64,000 bases of DNA from positions 10,303 through 74,302 of the forward strand of contig JAUWBH010000006.1 of assembly GCA_030605085.1 (NCBI GenBank). The letters are read 5' to 3'. A model generated the notes under the pieces. It searched no databases. It had not been told where the DNA came from and was given only the letters and a program-made list of their open reading frames with translations. This stretch comes from Promethearchaeota archaeon (GTDB lineage Archaea > Asgardarchaeota > Lokiarchaeia > Sigynarchaeales > SOKP01). The position numbers and the translations under genes were made by a program. Shown piece after piece: positions 19,801 to 29,392 of this stretch; the first letter of the stretch is position 1; every line of letters begins with the position of its first letter.

Positions 19801-22800
19801 CTCCACTATACGCGTAGCTACTCAATAATACCGTGGGAGCGTAATTGTCCACGAAAATAGTGATGTTCTTAGCAGCGACCTGACCGTTAGAATCTTCCAC
19901 TTGAAGGGAATAATTGTACTTTCCTTCTTCTAACAATACTACGGGTTTCCTATCGGTCGAAAACTTGTACTCGGAAGATTGCGCGGTGGAATTGTACCAC
20001 CTATATTGCAAGGTTAAATCGTCCAAATAGCTGTCGTACGCTTCGACTTCGAGTGTAATCGCTTGTCCTTCGAGCCCTTGAAAGCTGAAAGGACCTCTTA
20101 TCTCTGGAGGAGTTTCCAAAACGGTGATGTTTTTAAGGTCGGTAAAAGTGTTTCCGAATTGGTCTTGAATAAACAAAGTAATGTTGTAGACTCCTGATTT
20201 AGAATATTTATGTTCTGGATTCTTATCAAACGCAAGGTTTCCATCCCCGAAATTCCACATAAATCGCAAAGACGAGTTGGAAATAATAGAGTTTAAGTTC
20301 CCTACTTTTGAAGTAAATCGAACCAATTCGTCTTCGGTCGTGGCGTTAGGGAAGTTTCCAATCTTACCCCAAGGTACTCTGTTAGTGATGTTGATAACTT
20401 CTCCGGATTTAGTGGTGCTGAACCCGTCGTCAGCCGTCATTGTAACTAAAAATTCGCCTTGACAATCAAACGTATGGTTGCTGGAATACCAATAATTGTA
20501 TTCGCTCGACATGTTGGCAACGTGATTAAGCTCATCTAAGTTGTTATCGTATCCGTAGTTAGCAATCACATCCTTCCATTGGTACGTAACGTTCAAGTCT
20601 TTTAGGTGCAATTCAAACCCAGAAGTCGATTCTCGATATCCTGCAAACATAATTAAAACTTCGTACTTAGAATTGAAAAAATCGGTCGTATTGAAAGTAA
20701 AACTATTGCCGTAAAAATCTTCGGTATCGGTCAAAATTTCCTCTATTTCAACCCAATCGTTCGCATTATAGTCAAATATATTAACTGAGACATTTTCTTC
20801 TAAATTTGTCTTAAAGCGATACTGTATCTCCGCAGATTTAAACGACCTGAAGCGGTTCATTTCTTCCAGCTCAAGGGTAAAAGTCTGGTTTAACAAGTGG
20901 TTCGGAACGGAATTGTCGTAGTCATTCTCCCAATGAAAGTTCACGGCATCATAATAATACTTATAACCCTGTTGCGTCCTTCCCGTCATAAATAATAGAC
21001 GGCCAAGGTAGCTCGCGTCGTCGTAAAACCCAAGGTTGTTTCCTCTCTGAACTCCGTCTATCCAAATGTCGAAAGTGTCGGTTCCACAATTAAAATCGAT
21101 TTTAATATAATACCAAATGTTATCTCCCGGAAAATCGTATATTTTGTCCCAATCGTCGCCGTGCTTGTAATCTAAATCGTCTCCGTTAATCGCCATGTAG
21201 ATTTTTTTGTAAGATCCTTGATAAAACCGGATTTCCAATCCTTCAGATACATCGGTACCTCTTAACCAGAAAGAGACAACCCCAGAAGTCCTGCTTCCAA
21301 AAGTTCTATATAAACTACAATCCTCGTCGTCGTCGTAATCTTTCATTTTTACAATTCCCTTATGACCATCTTTAGTGTCATCAGACCAGTATACCTCCGT
21401 GTTTTCTGGGTCGATTTTAACCCAACCGTCCATATTTTCGTCGAAAGTGTAAGAAGCCCTGTAAATATTAGTGGATATGGAGTCAAAGACGGAATAGTCG
21501 CCATCTATGGCTTCTATCTTGGTTCTTATCGGATTGCTAACGAAATAGTATGGAGTGTAAGTGTAGATTATTTTCAGTTGATCGAGGTACAGTTCAAAAT
21601 TTTCGGTAGAATTAATTGCTTCCAGTTTAACCTTTACCTGATACCCAGAATCGAAAAAGTCGCAATATTTAACGGTATCCGTGTAATTAACTGTCTGATT
21701 AACTATTACGAGCACTTGTTCGTATCTTACTAACGGAATGGAATAACTGAAGGCAAAGAAATCGGTGTTAGAGTTAGAATTGATCAATACCCAACTAGAA
21801 GAAGTGAAGTTGTACAAGAATAAGTCCACCACTTGACTTTGATTAGTTTTATATCTACACATGAAGTCAATCGAATCTACTCGGTCGCCAACGTCTACAT
21901 GTTCCATGTCAAATGTTGTCGTGAAATTCGCTTTAAAATTGCTGGAATTGAAGGTGGTGTAGTCGTTCTCTTTAGCAAGGTCTCCTGCCCAGTCCGAACT
22001 CCCCGTTATGTTGGAAAAATCGTTTGGTGGGTCGGGTACATCATCGTATATAGGTTTTTCGCGAGATTTTTCCCACGAATATTCGAGTTTTAGTTTATCG
22101 AGGTCAAATTCAAACGCCGAGTCGTTAATGGCTCTAATTTTTGCTTTTGTTCCAAAATATTCGTTGTAAAAGTCGGACATTTCAATTGGTATTGAATAAG
22201 TCTCGTTCGCAAATTCGAAACGCGTAGACGAGTCAACCAAAACGAATTGGTCAGAAGTGTAGTTATAAAGGTAAATGTCTACTACTTGCGATACGTTAGT
22301 CTTGCAACTGTACAAAAGTTTTAGAGATTCTAATTTATCGTTCGGCGCTATTCCATTCATCTTGAAATCCGCAATAAGCTCTAATAAAAATTCGTTAATA
22401 CACAGCATGTCAACTTGCAATTCGAAATCTTGTTCACTATTGCTTCCGAAGAATCTTACTAGCACTTTATTATTTTGATATCGATACGACTCGTTTAATT
22501 CGAAATAATGATCAGCAAAGGAATCGTAATTTGAATCGTCTATTAAATCCCATTGTCCTATTTCGTCGTTCCAGATGCAAAAATCAACGGGTTGGCTAAT
22601 ATCTGTCTTATAAGAATAATGAAGGACAGAATTATCTAAATCTCCTTCGAATTCTATTTCAGAAGTAAAGTTAAGAACTGCTGGAGCGGCATCTCTTTCC
22701 CAGAAAGCGTGTACAAAGACGATCTCAACGAATGCCCACCCGGTATTATAACCGTATAGACTGACTATTGTGCCGTTTATATCCTCCTGATCTAAATCTA

Positions 22801-25800
22801 ACCCAGTCCACTCTTTATATTGGTACGTGTAAGAAGTTGAAGGGTTTATAGTCTTTGCCGATAGCCAACCGCTGCTCGGAAAATACGGATTGACGCTAAT
22901 CCTCTTGCCGTCCCCCAACCATTTTCTGGAACAAAGCCACATTCTGACCGTGGAAACCTTTGCTCCTTCTTCCAAGACGGGATCAGTCATGTAAAACTGA
23001 TCGAAGGCATTACCAGTTGTATAAATTGTCTGCCCATCCAACGGACCTCCGTAATACCATTCGTCAACTCGCGAATAGTGAAGAGTAGCGCCACTCCAAG
23101 TTATATAATGGTCGCCGTTAGGTTGCATGATAAAAGAACCTTCCGCATAGGCAAGGTAATCCGAAGAATCGATAGATGTAAAATTTCCATCTAATTTAGT
23201 CAAATCTCCATATATATCTAAAGAACCCTTGTAAAAAGCAAAATCGTCTGATTTCGCAATCCTACGAAACACATCGGGAATAAATTCCGCGTAATCGTAA
23301 TCTTGCGAAGTTAAATCTCCTTCCCAGTTCGAGTTTCCTGTCAGAGAAAAATCACCAGGAGGATCGGGAACGTTAAAAAACTCGAAATAGTTTAAATCAG
23401 AGGAGTACGCAGAATAATACTCTAACCTAAATTGGTCTAAATAAAATTCTACTCCCACCGTGTCGTTTTCCGCTTCTATTTTTGCTAACAATTCGTTCTC
23501 TTCGCTAATAAATTCGCTACTTAGTACGGAATACTTGTTCTTGTACCAGTTTCCGTTAACGGTGCTCGAATCTAAAAGAACCCACGATTGTCCCGTGTAA
23601 TTGTAAAGGATTAAGTTGATTAATTGCGAAAACTTTGAACCATACCCGTATACCAACTTTAGGTACTTTATAACTTGCTCTTGCTCAAGGTCCAATTTAA
23701 GCGAAACCGTGAAGTTTAGCGCAACCTTTAGATTCACTTTTAATTTTTCGAGATAAAGTTCGAATTCTTCATCAGATTTCTCAGCGTAAAAATTAATTAA
23801 TACATCGTTGGTGCTATTCCAATAAGCATTGCTTAAGGTCTTGAAAACGGTTTCAAAAGAAGAGTAAGTGGAATTGTCTATCAAATCCCACTGAGAAGTG
23901 TTGAAGTTAAAAACTCTTACTTCCACAGGAGTAGATACATTGCATTTAAGGGAATATTCTAGCGAAAGTGCGTTAATGGTCTCACCGCCATCGTCAAATT
24001 GAATTTTAGAAGTAAAGTTAACCTTTGTGGGGATTGGATTTCGATTGTCTCCTAAAGTATAATTACTATAAGCAGTATAACCCAAAGCATCGATGTAATT
24101 GTCTGCTGTGTGAGAATGTCCCGACACGGTGTTAAACCTGTTAATAGAATTAGCGGAATTTACAAAATCGCAGGTATCTATATAAGTACCATCCAGATAG
24201 AAATCGTATTGATTGTTGTCCCAATCCACGTCTAAATAGATGTGATACCATTGTTCGTCGTAATCGTTGTAAATCGTGTGTAAAGAACCATCGTAATATC
24301 TAATCGTATCGTCTGTCTCGTAAAATTGAATTACAATAACATCGGTGGTAGTGCTGGTGTACCAATACAAATATCCTCTATAATTTTCGTCCGGGTAATA
24401 CCAAATCTCTATATCCGTAGTAATCTCCGATAATTCGGTTTTAGAAATCCCACATCCTCCCGCTACATTGTTGTCGTCTATGTGAATCACATCGTAATGC
24501 CCCTGATACATAGTTTCTCTTGTAACCACAGCACTTCCAGTTTCAGTTTCTACCCAAGAATCCCATTCAGCACCGTTGCTATAACTTGCGTAATAATTTC
24601 CAAGTACAAAAGAAGAGTCTTTAATAACTGTGTAATTTCCATCTATGTTCTGGTACTCGCCAACTGTCTCAGCAGTTCCATTGTAAAAAGTTATATCGCC
24701 GTGATTAGCCAAATAAGAGTTTTCTGCCGTAAATTCAGAGCTAACACTGTCTTGATATTTTAAATCATCGTATTTGTCTAAAGTACCATTTGTTAAGGTA
24801 AAATCGGCTTCTTCTGGAACGTAATAGGACTTAAAATCTGCCACAGAATAATCGGTTAAAGAAAATATCTGGTCAAAATCTGAAATGGAGGCGAAAAAGG
24901 TAATTTCGTGAACCGTGGTGCCAAAGTTTTGGATGTATGCGTCTAACTTAGGCGAGAGGTTCTGGAACTCGATTCCGTCTTGCGTAGTAAACAAAACGGT
25001 GAGCTCGCTGCTCCCCCCATCGTCGTCTACAACACCAGCAATCAACCAGTTCGAAGCGTCTACGCAATTTAAGATAGAAAGTTCGGTTAAGTTCAATCGC
25101 TCTTCTAAAAAGTCGATTAAGTCAACTATGGGATAAATAGTATAAGAAAAATCTAAATTAACGGGAAAAGTATTGTTTCCGTAAGAGTCTTCCATTATTA
25201 AGTAATTAGCCGTTATATTAACGTAAATTTTGTTGTTATCTTCGAATACTTCAACAGTGTAATTAACCGTTCCAAAAGAATATTCTTCCGTAAAACTATC
25301 TTGGATCGGTAAGCTATCAGTGCAATTAATTTCTATCAACGAATTTACCGAGTAATTCACCGTCACATTTAGGTTGTCTAACGATGGGTCAAACGTAGTG
25401 GCATTTAACGTTATAGGGTACATAAACGTGTAAGAACTCGAATCGAACCAATGGGGATTCAATTCGAATTCGTGATACCCGTGATTGCTTCCGTCTCCGT
25501 AGATTTTCGGACTCGATAAAACCAACTCTCGACCATCTAGAAACCTTAAGCGAACGTAAGATTTAAACCAAGAGTTGGTAGGTAATTCAGTAGAGTTCAC
25601 CTTTACTCTCCAAACCTTTGATAAGGTCATGGCGAGCGAGGTTTTATTGCTCACAACCGAGTTCTCTTCGGACCCCTCAAAAGTTATATGCTCTGAAAAT
25701 TCCTCATCGTCGTTTGCAACTACTTCAAAAGTAAAGTTTGCCTCCTTGTTTACGCTATTCCTATAAACCTCAAAGGACGCGTCTGCGAGAACGTTAGCGT

Positions 25801-28800
25801 CCCATATTGAGATTAAAGGATCCACGTTTTCCACGTGTATTCCCACCAAATCGGAATCGCTTGCGCCTTCGGGATCTTCGACCAGTGCGTACACGTTTCC
25901 GTCCCAGTCGTCTTTAAAGATCTGCGAGGCTTTCCAACCCGCGTTTGCGTAAGTACTTGGGTTAAACGGATCGAATTCGCCTCCATCTCTACCCCAAGAG
26001 TAGCTTAATCTCGCCCAATCTGAGAGGTCGTCAAAAGTCTCGGTATTAAACACTATGGTCTCTCCTTCGTTTATCGTAATATTGTGATCGCTCGAAACGA
26101 TATTTAAGTCAGGATAAGTATTGTGAATTAAAACTATTTTGGTACAAGAATCGGTCGCTCCGTTGTCGTCTTGCGCCGTTAAATTGACGCAATACACTCC
26201 CGAAGTAAGATATGTATGCTCCACGTATTTACCGCAATCCGTAGCCCCATCGCCGAATTGCCACACAAAGCTCATGGACTCTATATCTGATTCTGTATCG
26301 ACCGTATCGGCTGCGGAAAACAAAACTTTCGTCTTCTCGGGATAAGACACTAAAGGTATTTTGTTCATCCCTATCTCGTACAAATCGTCAAAAGAATACC
26401 CAAGAGCGTCAAGCCAAGCAATTCCCTCGGCGTTTTGCCCCGTCTCAAACCTAATTTTGTTAATTTGCTCTCCGTTAAAATCGTATTCGTTAGATTCCGT
26501 GTCGTTGATAAACACTTTAAATTTATCGGTCGAGCAGTCGAAATCCACGCGTATGTGATAGAACTTGTCATTGGACGGTGTTCCAACGCCTGTAATGTCG
26601 AAATAGTTAGCACCAATCGCGTATTGCCATTTATTATTGTCCATTAACACCGAAAACTCGGTTTGAATATCGTCCATGAAATGCATGGCCCAAATTTTGT
26701 CTGAAACGTCGGAACTTTTTACGTACCATTCAATTGTACCAGATGTCTGGTCTTCAAAATCGTTTTCGATCCAAACTTCGTCGTCGGTCTTTTTATCGGT
26801 AAATCGTACGGCTTCTTTATAATATCCATTTTGGTCGACGATAGAAACGTCCAAACCTGTCCCCAAATTATCTCCAATCTCGTAATTATTATCCCAAGAA
26901 TATCCGAACGCGTCGTATCGAGCAATTCCGGTTCTTTTTCCGCTCGTGCCCAGCGTTATTGCGTCTACATAGGTTATACTTGTGGCGTCCATATACCCGT
27001 TCGATATCTTTTTAATCCCATTTACGTACAGGTTAAAGCTATCGTCGGACAATCCCTTGTATTCTCCTGAAGAGCACTCAAAATCGAGCCGAATGTGAAC
27101 CCAATTGCGGTCGCTTATCGAGCAAACTTCTTGATATTCCATACCGTGCCTCTTATATTCTATCTTATTATTCCCATCGTCGCCGAACCTTAATTTAACC
27201 TTATAATCGTCCGCTTGTTCTTGTTCCAAAGAGAAGGTAGTCCCTCCATAATCGGTGTGATATTCGGAGTTAGAGTCAATCCAGACGTAAAATTCCACGG
27301 TACCCGAGCTTCTTGACCCCAAAAGGTCGTAAATTGCCACCTCGTCTTCGTCGTTATGATCGTACAATTCTGTAACAATACCATTCGCTGATGAGCGCTG
27401 TATAATGTTATTAAACGCCGTTGAATAATATTCTTTATACGACCATCCAGAAGGCAAGCGATGATTCCCTGTCTGGTCTCCTTCAAAATCAAAAGTCCCG
27501 TAATACGGTTGACTTGAAGAGGGAGCGGTATCCATAACGTCAAATCCTTTTGGGTCGGTACCGACGACATCTGAACGAAAATCGTACGTACCGTAGTAAC
27601 TCTCCTCAAAGAAGTTATAATTAGAACCTATTTCGTAATTAGGGTCCCAACTACACCCGATTGAATCGACAAACGCTTTCGATTTTTCGTTCACCAAGGC
27701 ACCTATAACCAAATTATCAACCGACGATACACCCGAAGCAGCGAAACCGTAATCTTCGGAGCTGGAAACTCCGTCCACGATAACTCTAAACTTTTGATTA
27801 CCAAGCCCCATGTAAGTCCCAGTACCTTTGAAGTCTATCCTTATGTGGTGGAAGGTGTTATTTTGAGGGGTGCCGCACCCTTGAACATCGTATTCGGAGC
27901 CGTCAACCCTGTACTTCCACTTTTCGCTTTTTGGATATACCGCAAAAGCTTCCGTTCCTCCAGACTTAAACGACAGATACCCTATGGCGTTGGTCGAGTT
28001 TTCGGTCATGAAATAATACTCCACCGTTCCAAAACTTTGGGTACCTACATTAGTCTTTATACTCGGTTCTGGAAATCCGGGATTTCCCGAAACTTCCAAC
28101 ACTCGCATCATGGTTCCTTGGTTGTCGATTATTTTAATGGCATCTCTTGTGGTAGGTACGACTTCTTGCCATTTGAAGGGAACCCTCCCAATAATATCGT
28201 CAGCAAAGGAAAAAGTAGCGGGCGGTTCTCCTCCCAATTGAATGTCTGCCACAGGAGCCTTGTTTTTTGCTTCTATATATGTAGTTTTCTGCTTCAACGC
28301 TAATTGGTCGTCGAAGCATGTTACGGTTATAGGATATCTACCTGCTTCCGTGTAAGTGTGAGTTATTGAAGTCTCGGACGTGTGAACTTGCTCGGTATTA
28401 TCTCCCGTGTCAAAAATAAACATGTGAACTGCGTTATCGATATCGTAGTCAGAATCGACCAGATTATCGATTGATATTACAACATCCTCGTCCTCCCATA
28501 CCTCGTTTTTATTAAGGTCTATATCAAATGTAGGAGGATCGTTTTTAATTGTAATAAGTTCGGGTAAAGATTTTTTGTCCGTATTTCCCCAGCGATCTTC
28601 CACCCATAAGGTCACGTTGTAGCGACCTTCTCGGGAGTAAGAGTGAGTAGCACTTGTCGTAAGGTTCGAGATCCACTCGTTAGGCGTACCATCTCCCCAT
28701 ATGACAAAGCACCTCGTCCAATTGCCGTCAATAGACCATGTTATGTCAACCTCTTCGTAACAATCAAATTCGTACTCGTCGTTCTCAGTGGAAAAGTCGG

Positions 28801-28942
28801 TTATAGTAAATTCCGGATCTGGAATCGCCTGTACTCTCGTAGTTTGTGCTATAAGAATAATAGCAATCAAAGCTAATACCGCAGCTAAAGCGTATATTCT
28901 TGCTTTTGTCCATTTTTTTAATCTGTATTTTTTATTTTTCAT
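13865..28942 (-). CDS. Giant secreted surface protein: PKD, LamG-like and Ca-binding repeats, with multi-span C-terminus
   Basis: 5025 residues in one open frame. A signal/anchor helix (residues about 12-36) is followed by PKD-type modules near 45-120, 140-225, 870-950 and 2830-2960 (WQFGDG, WNFGDG). Several LamG/concanavalin-like modules lie between about 240 and 870 and near 1560-1700 and 2500-2600. Repeated beta-sandwich stretches with many N-x-S/T sites occur between 1700 and 2800. Calcium-binding thrombospondin-3-like repeats lie near 3130-3370 and 3640-3730 (DTDGDGLWDG, DTDNDGLDDYDEY). Hydrophobic helices occur near 4150-4240 and 4750-5000, so the C-terminus is membrane-embedded. It probably forms a long cell-surface or adhesion filament. 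Its G+C is higher than that of its neighbours, apart from the other surface and TFB genes. Many overlapping ORFs on the other strand are by-products. Confidence 0.9.
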   Translation of the reverse strand: MKNKKYRLKKWTKARIYALAAVLALIAIILIAQTTRVQAIPDPEFTITDFSTENDEYEFDCYEEVDITWSIDGNWTRCFVIWGDGTPNEWISNLTTSATHSYSREGRYNVTLWVEDRWGNTDKKSLPELITIKNDPPTFDIDLNKNEVWEDEDVVISIDNLVDSDYDIDNAVHMFIFDTGDNTEQVHTSETSITHTYTEAGRYPITVTCFDDQLALKQKTTYIEAKNKAPVADIQLGGEPPATFSFADDIIGRVPFKWQEVVPTTRDAIKIIDNQGTMMRVLEVSGNPGFPEPSIKTNVGTQSFGTVEYYFMTENSTNAIGYLSFKSGGTEAFAVYPKSEKWKYRVDGSEYDVQGCGTPQNNTFHHIRIDFKGTGTYMGLGNQKFRVIVDGVSSSEDYGFAASGVSSVDNLVIGALVNEKSKAFVDSIGCSWDPNYEIGSNYNFFEESYYGTYDFRSDVVGTDPKGFDVMDTAPSSSQPYYGTFDFEGDQTGNHRLPSGWSYKEYYSTAFNNIIQRSSANGIVTELYDHNDEDEVAIYDLLGSRSSGTVEFYVWIDSNSEYHTDYGGTTFSLEQEQADDYKVKLRFGDDGNNKIEYKRHGMEYQEVCSISDRNWVHIRLDFECSSGEYKGLSDDSFNLYVNGIKKISNGYMDATSITYVDAITLGTSGKRTGIARYDAFGYSWDNNYEIGDNLGTGLDVSIVDQNGYYKEAVRFTDKKTDDEVWIENDFEDQTSGTIEWYVKSSDVSDKIWAMHFMDDIQTEFSVLMDNNKWQYAIGANYFDITGVGTPSNDKFYHIRVDFDCSTDKFKVFINDTESNEYDFNGEQINKIRFETGQNAEGIAWLDALGYSFDDLYEIGMNKIPLVSYPEKTKVLFSAADTVDTESDIESMSFVWQFGDGATDCGKYVEHTYLTSGVYCVNLTAQDDNGATDSCTKIVLIHNTYPDLNIVSSDHNITINEGETIVFNTETFDDLSDWARLSYSWGRDGGEFDPFNPSTYANAGWKASQIFKDDWDGNVYALVEDPEGASDSDLVGIHVENVDPLISIWDANVLADASFEVYRNSVNKEANFTFEVVANDDEEFSEHITFEGSEENSVVSNKTSLAMTLSKVWRVKVNSTELPTNSWFKSYVRLRFLDGRELVLSSPKIYGDGSNHGYHEFELNPHWFDSSSYTFMYPITLNATTFDPSLDNLNVTVNYSVNSLIEINCTDSLPIQDSFTEEYSFGTVNYTVEVFEDNNKIYVNITANYLIMEDSYGNNTFPVNLDFSYTIYPIVDLIDFLEERLNLTELSILNCVDASNWLIAGVVDDDGGSSELTVLFTTQDGIEFQNLSPKLDAYIQNFGTTVHEITFFASISDFDQIFSLTDYSVADFKSYYVPEEADFTLTNGTLDKYDDLKYQDSVSSEFTAENSYLANHGDITFYNGTAETVGEYQNIDGNYTVIKDSSFVLGNYYASYSNGAEWDSWVETETGSAVVTRETMYQGHYDVIHIDDNNVAGGCGISKTELSEITTDIEIWYYPDENYRGYLYWYTSTTTDVIVIQFYETDDTIRYYDGSLHTIYNDYDEQWYHIYLDVDWDNNQYDFYLDGTYIDTCDFVNSANSINRFNTVSGHSHTADNYIDALGYTAYSNYTLGDNRNPIPTKVNFTSKIQFDDGGETINALSLEYSLKCNVSTPVEVRVFNFNTSQWDLIDNSTYSSFETVFKTLSNAYWNSTNDVLINFYAEKSDEEFELYLEKLKVNLKVALNFTVSLKLDLEQEQVIKYLKLVYGYGSKFSQLINLILYNYTGQSWVLLDSSTVNGNWYKNKYSVLSSEFISEENELLAKIEAENDTVGVEFYLDQFRLEYYSAYSSDLNYFEFFNVPDPPGDFSLTGNSNWEGDLTSQDYDYAEFIPDVFRRIAKSDDFAFYKGSLDIYGDLTKLDGNFTSIDSSDYLAYAEGSFIMQPNGDHYITWSGATLHYSRVDEWYYGGPLDGQTIYTTGNAFDQFYMTDPVLEEGAKVSTVRMWLCSRKWLGDGKRISVNPYFPSSGWLSAKTINPSTSYTYQYKEWTGLDLDQEDINGTIVSLYGYNTGWAFVEIVFVHAFWERDAAPAVLNFTSEIEFEGDLDNSVLHYSYKTDISQPVDFCIWNDEIGQWDLIDDSNYDSFADHYFELNESYRYQNNKVLVRFFGSNSEQDFELQVDMLCINEFLLELIADFKMNGIAPNDKLESLKLLYSCKTNVSQVVDIYLYNYTSDQFVLVDSSTRFEFANETYSIPIEMSDFYNEYFGTKAKIRAINDSAFEFDLDKLKLEYSWEKSREKPIYDDVPDPPNDFSNITGSSDWAGDLAKENDYTTFNSSNFKANFTTTFDMEHVDVGDRVDSIDFMCRYKTNQSQVVDLFLYNFTSSSWVLINSNSNTDFFAFSYSIPLVRYEQVLVIVNQTVNYTDTVKYCDFFDSGYQVKVKLEAINSTENFELYLDQLKIIYTYTPYYFVSNPIRTKIEAIDGDYSVFDSISTNIYRASYTFDENMDGWVKIDPENTEVYWSDDTKDGHKGIVKMKDYDDDEDCSLYRTFGSRTSGVVSFWLRGTDVSEGLEIRFYQGSYKKIYMAINGDDLDYKHGDDWDKIYDFPGDNIWYYIKIDFNCGTDTFDIWIDGVQRGNNLGFYDDASYLGRLLFMTGRTQQGYKYYYDAVNFHWENDYDNSVPNHLLNQTFTLELEEMNRFRSFKSAEIQYRFKTNLEENVSVNIFDYNANDWVEIEEILTDTEDFYGNSFTFNTTDFFNSKYEVLIMFAGYRESTSGFELHLKDLNVTYQWKDVIANYGYDNNLDELNHVANMSSEYNYWYSSNHTFDCQGEFLVTMTADDGFSTTKSGEVINITNRVPWGKIGNFPNATTEDELVRFTSKVGNLNSIISNSSLRFMWNFGDGNLAFDKNPEHKYSKSGVYNITLFIQDQFGNTFTDLKNITVLETPPEIRGPFSFQGLEGQAITLEVEAYDSYLDDLTLQYRWYNSTAQSSEYKFSTDRKPVVLLEEGKYNYSLQVEDSNGQVAAKNITIFVDNYAPTVLLSSYAYSGAPGDGQHNGDDEAGKLTLTAYGFDSFEDTNELDFYWTIFETDNEIYTAHAYNQDTSHTINYKVESTMVYKVHVKVVDSSGMAGFGTTTISSFIDSNSNGVSNEFEAHLELHNQNITQYSDADGDQLLDFYEMGVSNTSYLDVDTDGDGLWDGYNNETGIGETKLGTDPRMWTSDNDWLSDGFEFFGWNITTEMTGTIHVDSNPLVSDTDNDGLDDYDEYLAGSDPRNPDTDNDKLLDGEDPYPIKIDGDEDGLTDYEEVQLGTNTNETDTDGDGIGDGSEVRGWGMGFITNPLSQDTDHDFIGDGAELTTYKYEIEDKKQLKRPVSLTFEENCKNVDAAQIAFIITFGEFNESADNGAGYGTENVPDLEIEIYKKEENLRLFNFTSNGTAQRYVSQVVDIRDVIDKMNLTESFNYKGTYVIKINDTSTSALLEQFEIEASRYLDPCDDDFDNDDIMDGVECAYFVEGEYTIDFADSYWYDNLTVNEYNVNNTITEEFWLEIPQIGRVDDADLKISLENDAAPQGPYEESDLGDIKVKLIKEEIDGRIDDAILVDNSYEIYNNWTYQSWYDPIELDLTDYLNNGSISEYYGNYQLLIEITTTEYYYANNICNFTLAEYYIIVDSWREPQDLSEWDAWITDPLTDDTDNDDISDYDEIYGWWGPDNVKTNPVSPDTDGDGTWDSKDTDPTHNLIVEIEFLRARDYDDERIVGFLKDTEDDRLRLQGIISFEYNGMLMSYCTLPTKAYHKEKTFTTDDEEEYRFDEEAVFEDNEEYEDDGCVFYFDVDDEQESVDFSYQVWHRPKDEQLNYRILNERNVEFDLLEDYDYNSEIETEYEDDDAMIEVKLTTKAVEKANTIAIYEKNDTSFNGHYREKQKLTVVELFVNDNPSSGSPFVEGSNAIVLSTALFANTKLNGYVQRGEIESTKLYKEDCFEFGSAARNHDSNSDGATNYVDAVLIRKEISPIDAEEVLNDLLLTCVVNETYDNSTKELSVETEVLYAYICTKLDDVRAVDMNLPSDAIKTIPWENVFENSDAGEIPFYTDYNPYDWLDEEGEEDQEDNVIIRFGKAVLDQWKRSDYTGDPGYDLGRQIGQDGGIDVLYDLYGMVAPYIRVVGEWIDIVIAYIIVAIMYLVMLILTYLGDFLWLIIRAILLGLIYIMLAIEIITTVPIYFAIGVALSVLGDFSDMNSHYNVQWWCEYSKDTCIALVSLGVDEFSVQIESWINWKYWRYFDLYFPVLDTDFKMDDISYSDPDLEDEIIPPNLHCNFDQIGNTSSYDFSTTYSNEYEPEYVKLRLFSPKNNFYTYSMQKRSEGYDDYEDGVEYNKTIDFETEFTENERKGQWFYSFEAKNDPDEGDGKVFKWPLYNTGAHYQPGPYLGDLKPYLFYTMPRDLSGWEFDEFTINVTGCELIDGLVPESVNLTVLLPDGSFDTFEMTEVNSFAYDTIDEDSALFNKTFTTYSVSLDFSDYFDFENDTYVFYYFDALLSDGNRSILFNRDDFTNTFYDIFVRSVADDGHTPKIVNYRVEELVWPRSWNYDDVLSPLSVFLPFLPNYEVIQPICSEHVMRYWVWVRDPDGSHEDTYEWNDEEFEFIPKLTLTRISDDLEVELDMAWYGYDEDLQADMYYVDLSTLGGVGVYSYEWDEYWNCDWAPGAWEISFEITDNCSNTDTLDALHKIWFTGSFERMRSTAFGGASLVQSDNPWLSSFGTYKSIIVMVLMMAAATAAIAKRYTIARVIAAGVAITDLVYTVLGFLSFLNEGDPGAMLGLFLNMLLSSVMFLIVKQISSLKNMFKASMGLNFLKKFAKISALISLALMLYMDPLKILTLELIPGNPGFLFFGERPDGLPDLDMPYEDLAKTPMDLAMFFVTNLGLGFILNFIGGSKQESKFTGIGAMGNSGGFLAGLSTTGQRPVTKILGFYTGFTIMMSMLCLETFLRNTGYYHIAPGLLSSFLAKGTGIITDPFQDPPMDVYYVEEGDEN

Positions 28943-28971
28943 TTTTTTGTTATTTTTTATTTTTTTAATTT

Positions 28972-29316
28972 TTAATCTATATCAAAACTTTTTTTTGTTA
29001 AATTTTTTAAAAATTCTTTATTATTGCGTAAAATTGTCTGCCTTAACAAAGGGATCGCAACTAAAGTTCCAATTTTATCCGAAACTTTGTCTCGTTCCTC
29101 CCCCAAAATTAAGGTAGAACCGTAAATAAACCCCATCTCATTCCTAACGCGCTGAGTTTGAAACGAGTTTAAAGCAGTGATTAGGGCATAGGTAAAAAAC
29201 ACTGAAATAAAAATAATCCTGACATATATATTAAAAAATAAAACTACCAAAATGTAACAAATTACAATTTTAGGTATTTCTCCACCTATTCTCTTGGTCT
29301 TACGAGATTTGAACAA
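28972..29316 (-). CDS. Small membrane protein upstream of the giant gene
   Basis: 114 residues from a TTG. A basic N-terminus (FKSRKTKRIGG) is followed by a hydrophobic region that may form two helices (about 14-48), then a soluble C-terminal half with GFIYGSTLILGEERDKVSDK. It ends 29 bp before the giant surface-protein gene on the same strand, so co-transcription is likely. It could help in export or anchoring of that protein, which is an inference from position. No family is recognised, and the start lacks a ribosome site. Confidence 0.5.
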   Translation of the reverse strand: MFKSRKTKRIGGEIPKIVICYILVVLFFNIYVRIIFISVFFTYALITALNSFQTQRVRNEMGFIYGSTLILGEERDKVSDKIGTLVAIPLLRQTILRNNKEFLKNLTKKSFDID

Positions 29317-29392
29317 TTCTATCTACAATCACGATCTAGATTTTGCTATGTAATTTTATGCATAATAAAATATATAAGGTTTACGGTAATTT

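Noticed and set aside
13913..28876. Many plus-strand ORFs of 60-197 codons opposite the giant gene
   Set aside because: They lie antisense to a single continuous 5025-codon frame with clear domains, lack ribosome sites and have odd composition. They are by-products of its codon use.
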